The notes under the pieces were generated by a model. The model saw nothing but the letters and a program-made list of their open reading frames with translations, made no database searches and was not told where the DNA came from. DNA of 8,007 bases from the NCBI GenBank assembly GCA_003500135.1, contig DNTA01000232.1, forward strand, positions 1 through 8,007, given 5' to 3'. Positions 6,762 through 8,007 of this stretch are shown piece after piece. How positions within the stretch are numbered: position 1 is the first letter of the stretch; each line of letters begins with the position of its first letter. The position numbers and the translations under genes are program-made. Source of the DNA: Cytophagales bacterium. GTDB lineage: Bacteria; Bacteroidota; Bacteroidia; Cytophagales; Cyclobacteriaceae.

Positions 6762-6778
6762 TATTATTTGCAATAATA
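6762..6778 (+). promoter_or_regulatory. Possible promoter element before the aminopeptidase gene
   Basis: TATTATTTG (6762-6770) resembles the -7 consensus TAnnTTTG with one extra base, and ends 24 bases before the ATG at 6795, much like the well-formed promoter of the DUF2795 gene. It overlaps a palindrome with arms TATTATT (6762-6768) and AATAATA (6772-6778). No -33 TTTG is clear. The DNA is very AT-rich, so chance is a real alternative. Confidence 0.3.
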
Positions 6779-6794
6779 TTAGTTGAATAAATCA

Positions 6795-7829
6795 ATGAAG
6801 CTACTTAATCGTTTTTTTTTACTCATTTTTTTAGCTTTAATTATTCTTTCAGCTTTTAACTGGGAACTTATATCGTATGCGATAAGCCAGGCAAGGGGTC
6901 AGTTGTATATCGTTAACAACGCCATGCCCATTACACAAGTTCTCAACAATGATTCCTTTGAAGATTCTGTTAAACAGAAGGTACGGTTGGTCCAGGATGT
7001 GAGATCATTTGCCTTTCATCAACTCGGTTTAAATAAGAATGAAAACTACACAACATATTTTGATCAGAAAGGTCGTGAATTGATGTATGTGGTTACAGCG
7101 TGCAAGCCTTATCAGCTTGAAGCACACGAGTGGGAGTTTCCAATATTGGGCGCTTTTTCCTACAAAGGTTTTTTTGATGAAGACAAAGCTGTGGAAGAGG
7201 CTGAAAAATTGGAAAAGCAGGGGCTGGATGTCAATATCCGAAATGCAGGAGGGTGGTCCACCTTAGGATGGTTTAAGGACCCCATTTTATCGGGCATGCT
7301 CAATCGTAATGAGGCATTGCTTGCAGAGCTTATTATACATGAGCTCACACATGGCACATTATTTGTAAAAGATAGCCTGCGGTTCAATGAAAGCCTGGCC
7401 ACTTTTGTCGGTGTTGAAGGAACTAAACGGTATCTTGCTGAATATTTTGGCGATTCTTCAGATATTACTGTACGTTATAACAAGCATTTGGAAGAAAAGG
7501 CTATTTTTCAGCAGTATGTGCAAAATCAAGCGAAAAATCTACAGCAACTATATCAAAGTATGAATGACAGTTTAAGTATGTCAAAAAGGGAAAAGCTAAA
7601 AAATGGATTTTTTACGGATTTTGTTCAGGGGATTGAAGCATTGCCTCTGGAAAATAAAGAAGATCTGATTGCATATTACAGTACACGCAAACTTAATAAT
7701 ACTTTCTTTATGAGATATATAAGGTATCGTGGAGATATACCTAAATTGCAAAAAATGCTGCAAGAGGATTATAATGAACGATTACCTGATATGATTGCTG
7801 ACCTCAAGAAAAAATTCAAATCTTTATGA
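6795..7829 (+). CDS. Membrane-anchored zinc aminopeptidase of the PF10023/COG4324 type
   Basis: A putative aminopeptidase with a gluzincin-like metal site. HELTH (182-186) gives two His ligands and the catalytic Glu; the downstream FNES (197-200) offers E199 as the probable third zinc ligand. Other family-like stretches are ARGQLYIVNNAMPI (33-46), FSYKGFFDEDKA (121-132, matching the usual GYF-type motif) and WSTLGWFKDPILSGML (154-169). An N-terminal hydrophobic segment (about 7-21) is a membrane anchor or signal peptide with no lipobox cysteine, so the catalytic part should be in the periplasm. The C-terminal third (about 225-344) is helical and charged. I chose ATG at 6795 (344 residues) over an in-frame TTG at 6783, which would only add LNKS-like residues before the anchor. 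The substrate is unknown and the aminopeptidase label is a family prediction. The next gene overlaps by four bases (ATGA), indicating an operon. Confidence 0.87.
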   Translation: MKLLNRFFLLIFLALIILSAFNWELISYAISQARGQLYIVNNAMPITQVLNNDSFEDSVKQKVRLVQDVRSFAFHQLGLNKNENYTTYFDQKGRELMYVVTACKPYQLEAHEWEFPILGAFSYKGFFDEDKAVEEAEKLEKQGLDVNIRNAGGWSTLGWFKDPILSGMLNRNEALLAELIIHELTHGTLFVKDSLRFNESLATFVGVEGTKRYLAEYFGDSSDITVRYNKHLEEKAIFQQYVQNQAKNLQQLYQSMNDSLSMSKREKLKNGFFTDFVQGIEALPLENKEDLIAYYSTRKLNNTFFMRYIRYRGDIPKLQKMLQEDYNERLPDMIADLKKKFKSL

Positions 7830-8007
7830 TCATGAACAAAGTAATGGGATACCTACTGATTGGTGCGTCCATAATTACGGCAGCATTTACACTTGAGATA
7901 AATAAATGGCGTAGTGTACCCCAGAAGGTGATCCAGCCCGGGGAATTTATGAAATACAGGGTTCATTATGGTTTTATAAATGCCGGTGAAGCAACTATGG
8001 CGATAAG
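7826..8007 (+). CDS. DUF3108-type exported protein, N-terminal part only
   Basis: Sixty codons are visible before the window ends; the C-terminus is missing. An N-terminal hydrophobic stretch (about residues 7-18, GYLLIGASIITA) looks like a signal peptide or anchor, pointing to the periplasm or envelope. The stretch GEFMKYRVHYGFINAGEATM (42-61, final Met included in the last visible codons) matches the opening beta-strand pattern of DUF3108 proteins, whose function is unknown. The start is ATG at 7826, overlapping the aminopeptidase TGA (7827-7829); a second in-frame ATG at 7832 is nearly as likely. The overlap implies translational coupling with the aminopeptidase. The family call rests on a short piece of sequence. 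Confidence 0.75.
   Translation, partial: MIMNKVMGYLLIGASIITAAFTLEINKWRSVPQKVIQPGEFMKYRVHYGFINAGEATMAI

Noticed and set aside
6783..6794. TTG at 6783 as the start of the aminopeptidase
   Set aside because: The ATG at 6795 gives a typical signal-anchor N-terminus (MKLLNRFFLL) and is the better codon; TTG is kept only as an alternative.
1..8007. Mobile element, CRISPR array, defence cassette, tRNA or rRNA
   Set aside because: No transposase or integrase, no spaced direct repeats, no tRNA-like cloverleaf and no rRNA sequence were seen; the genes are intact housekeeping or envelope types with similar composition.

Overview
The window looks like an ordinary chromosomal stretch from a member of the Bacteroidota, probably a Cytophagales-type marine or environmental species. 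The group call rests on three things: AT-rich intergenic DNA; A-rich rather than strong Shine-Dalgarno leaders together with promoter elements of the Bacteroidetes type (TAnnTTTG, with an upstream TTTG in one case); and proteins that resemble Bacteroidetes versions, especially the 73-residue DUF2795 protein and the MacB-like permease. The genus cannot be fixed from the sequence alone.

Layout. Bases 1-240 hold no supportable gene. Next comes ettA (minus strand, ABC-F translation factor) with a GC-rich hairpin terminator just after its stop. A 232-base divergent spacer separates ettA from a small acidic DUF2795 gene on the plus strand. That gene converges on ispD (minus, isoprenoid synthesis), and its terminator runs into the last codons of ispD. 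Upstream of ispD on the same strand lies queA (minus, queuosine tRNA modification), with a strong hairpin terminator between the two. A 107-base divergent spacer separates queA from a lone MacB/FtsX-type ABC permease on the plus strand, which appears to start at TTG. The permease converges on recA (minus), and the two share one perfect 28-bp palindromic bidirectional terminator. Beyond recA, a divergent spacer of about 168 bases holds a candidate recA promoter and a 22-bp near-perfect palindrome. It leads to a plus-strand pair: a membrane-anchored zinc aminopeptidase of the PF10023/COG4324 type, and a DUF3108-type exported protein that overlaps it by four bases and runs off the window end.

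Function. Most genes are independent housekeeping functions: translation (EttA), tRNA modification (QueA), MEP-pathway isoprenoid synthesis (IspD) and recombination/DNA repair (RecA). The only likely new co-functional unit is the aminopeptidase/DUF3108 pair, which may act in the cell envelope. I see no mobile element, CRISPR array, tRNA, rRNA, toxin-antitoxin pair or defence island, and nothing that amounts to a previously undescribed system. The items most worth a second look are small regulatory ones: the palindrome at the recA promoter, the terminator hairpin immediately before ispD, and the leader hairpin before queA.
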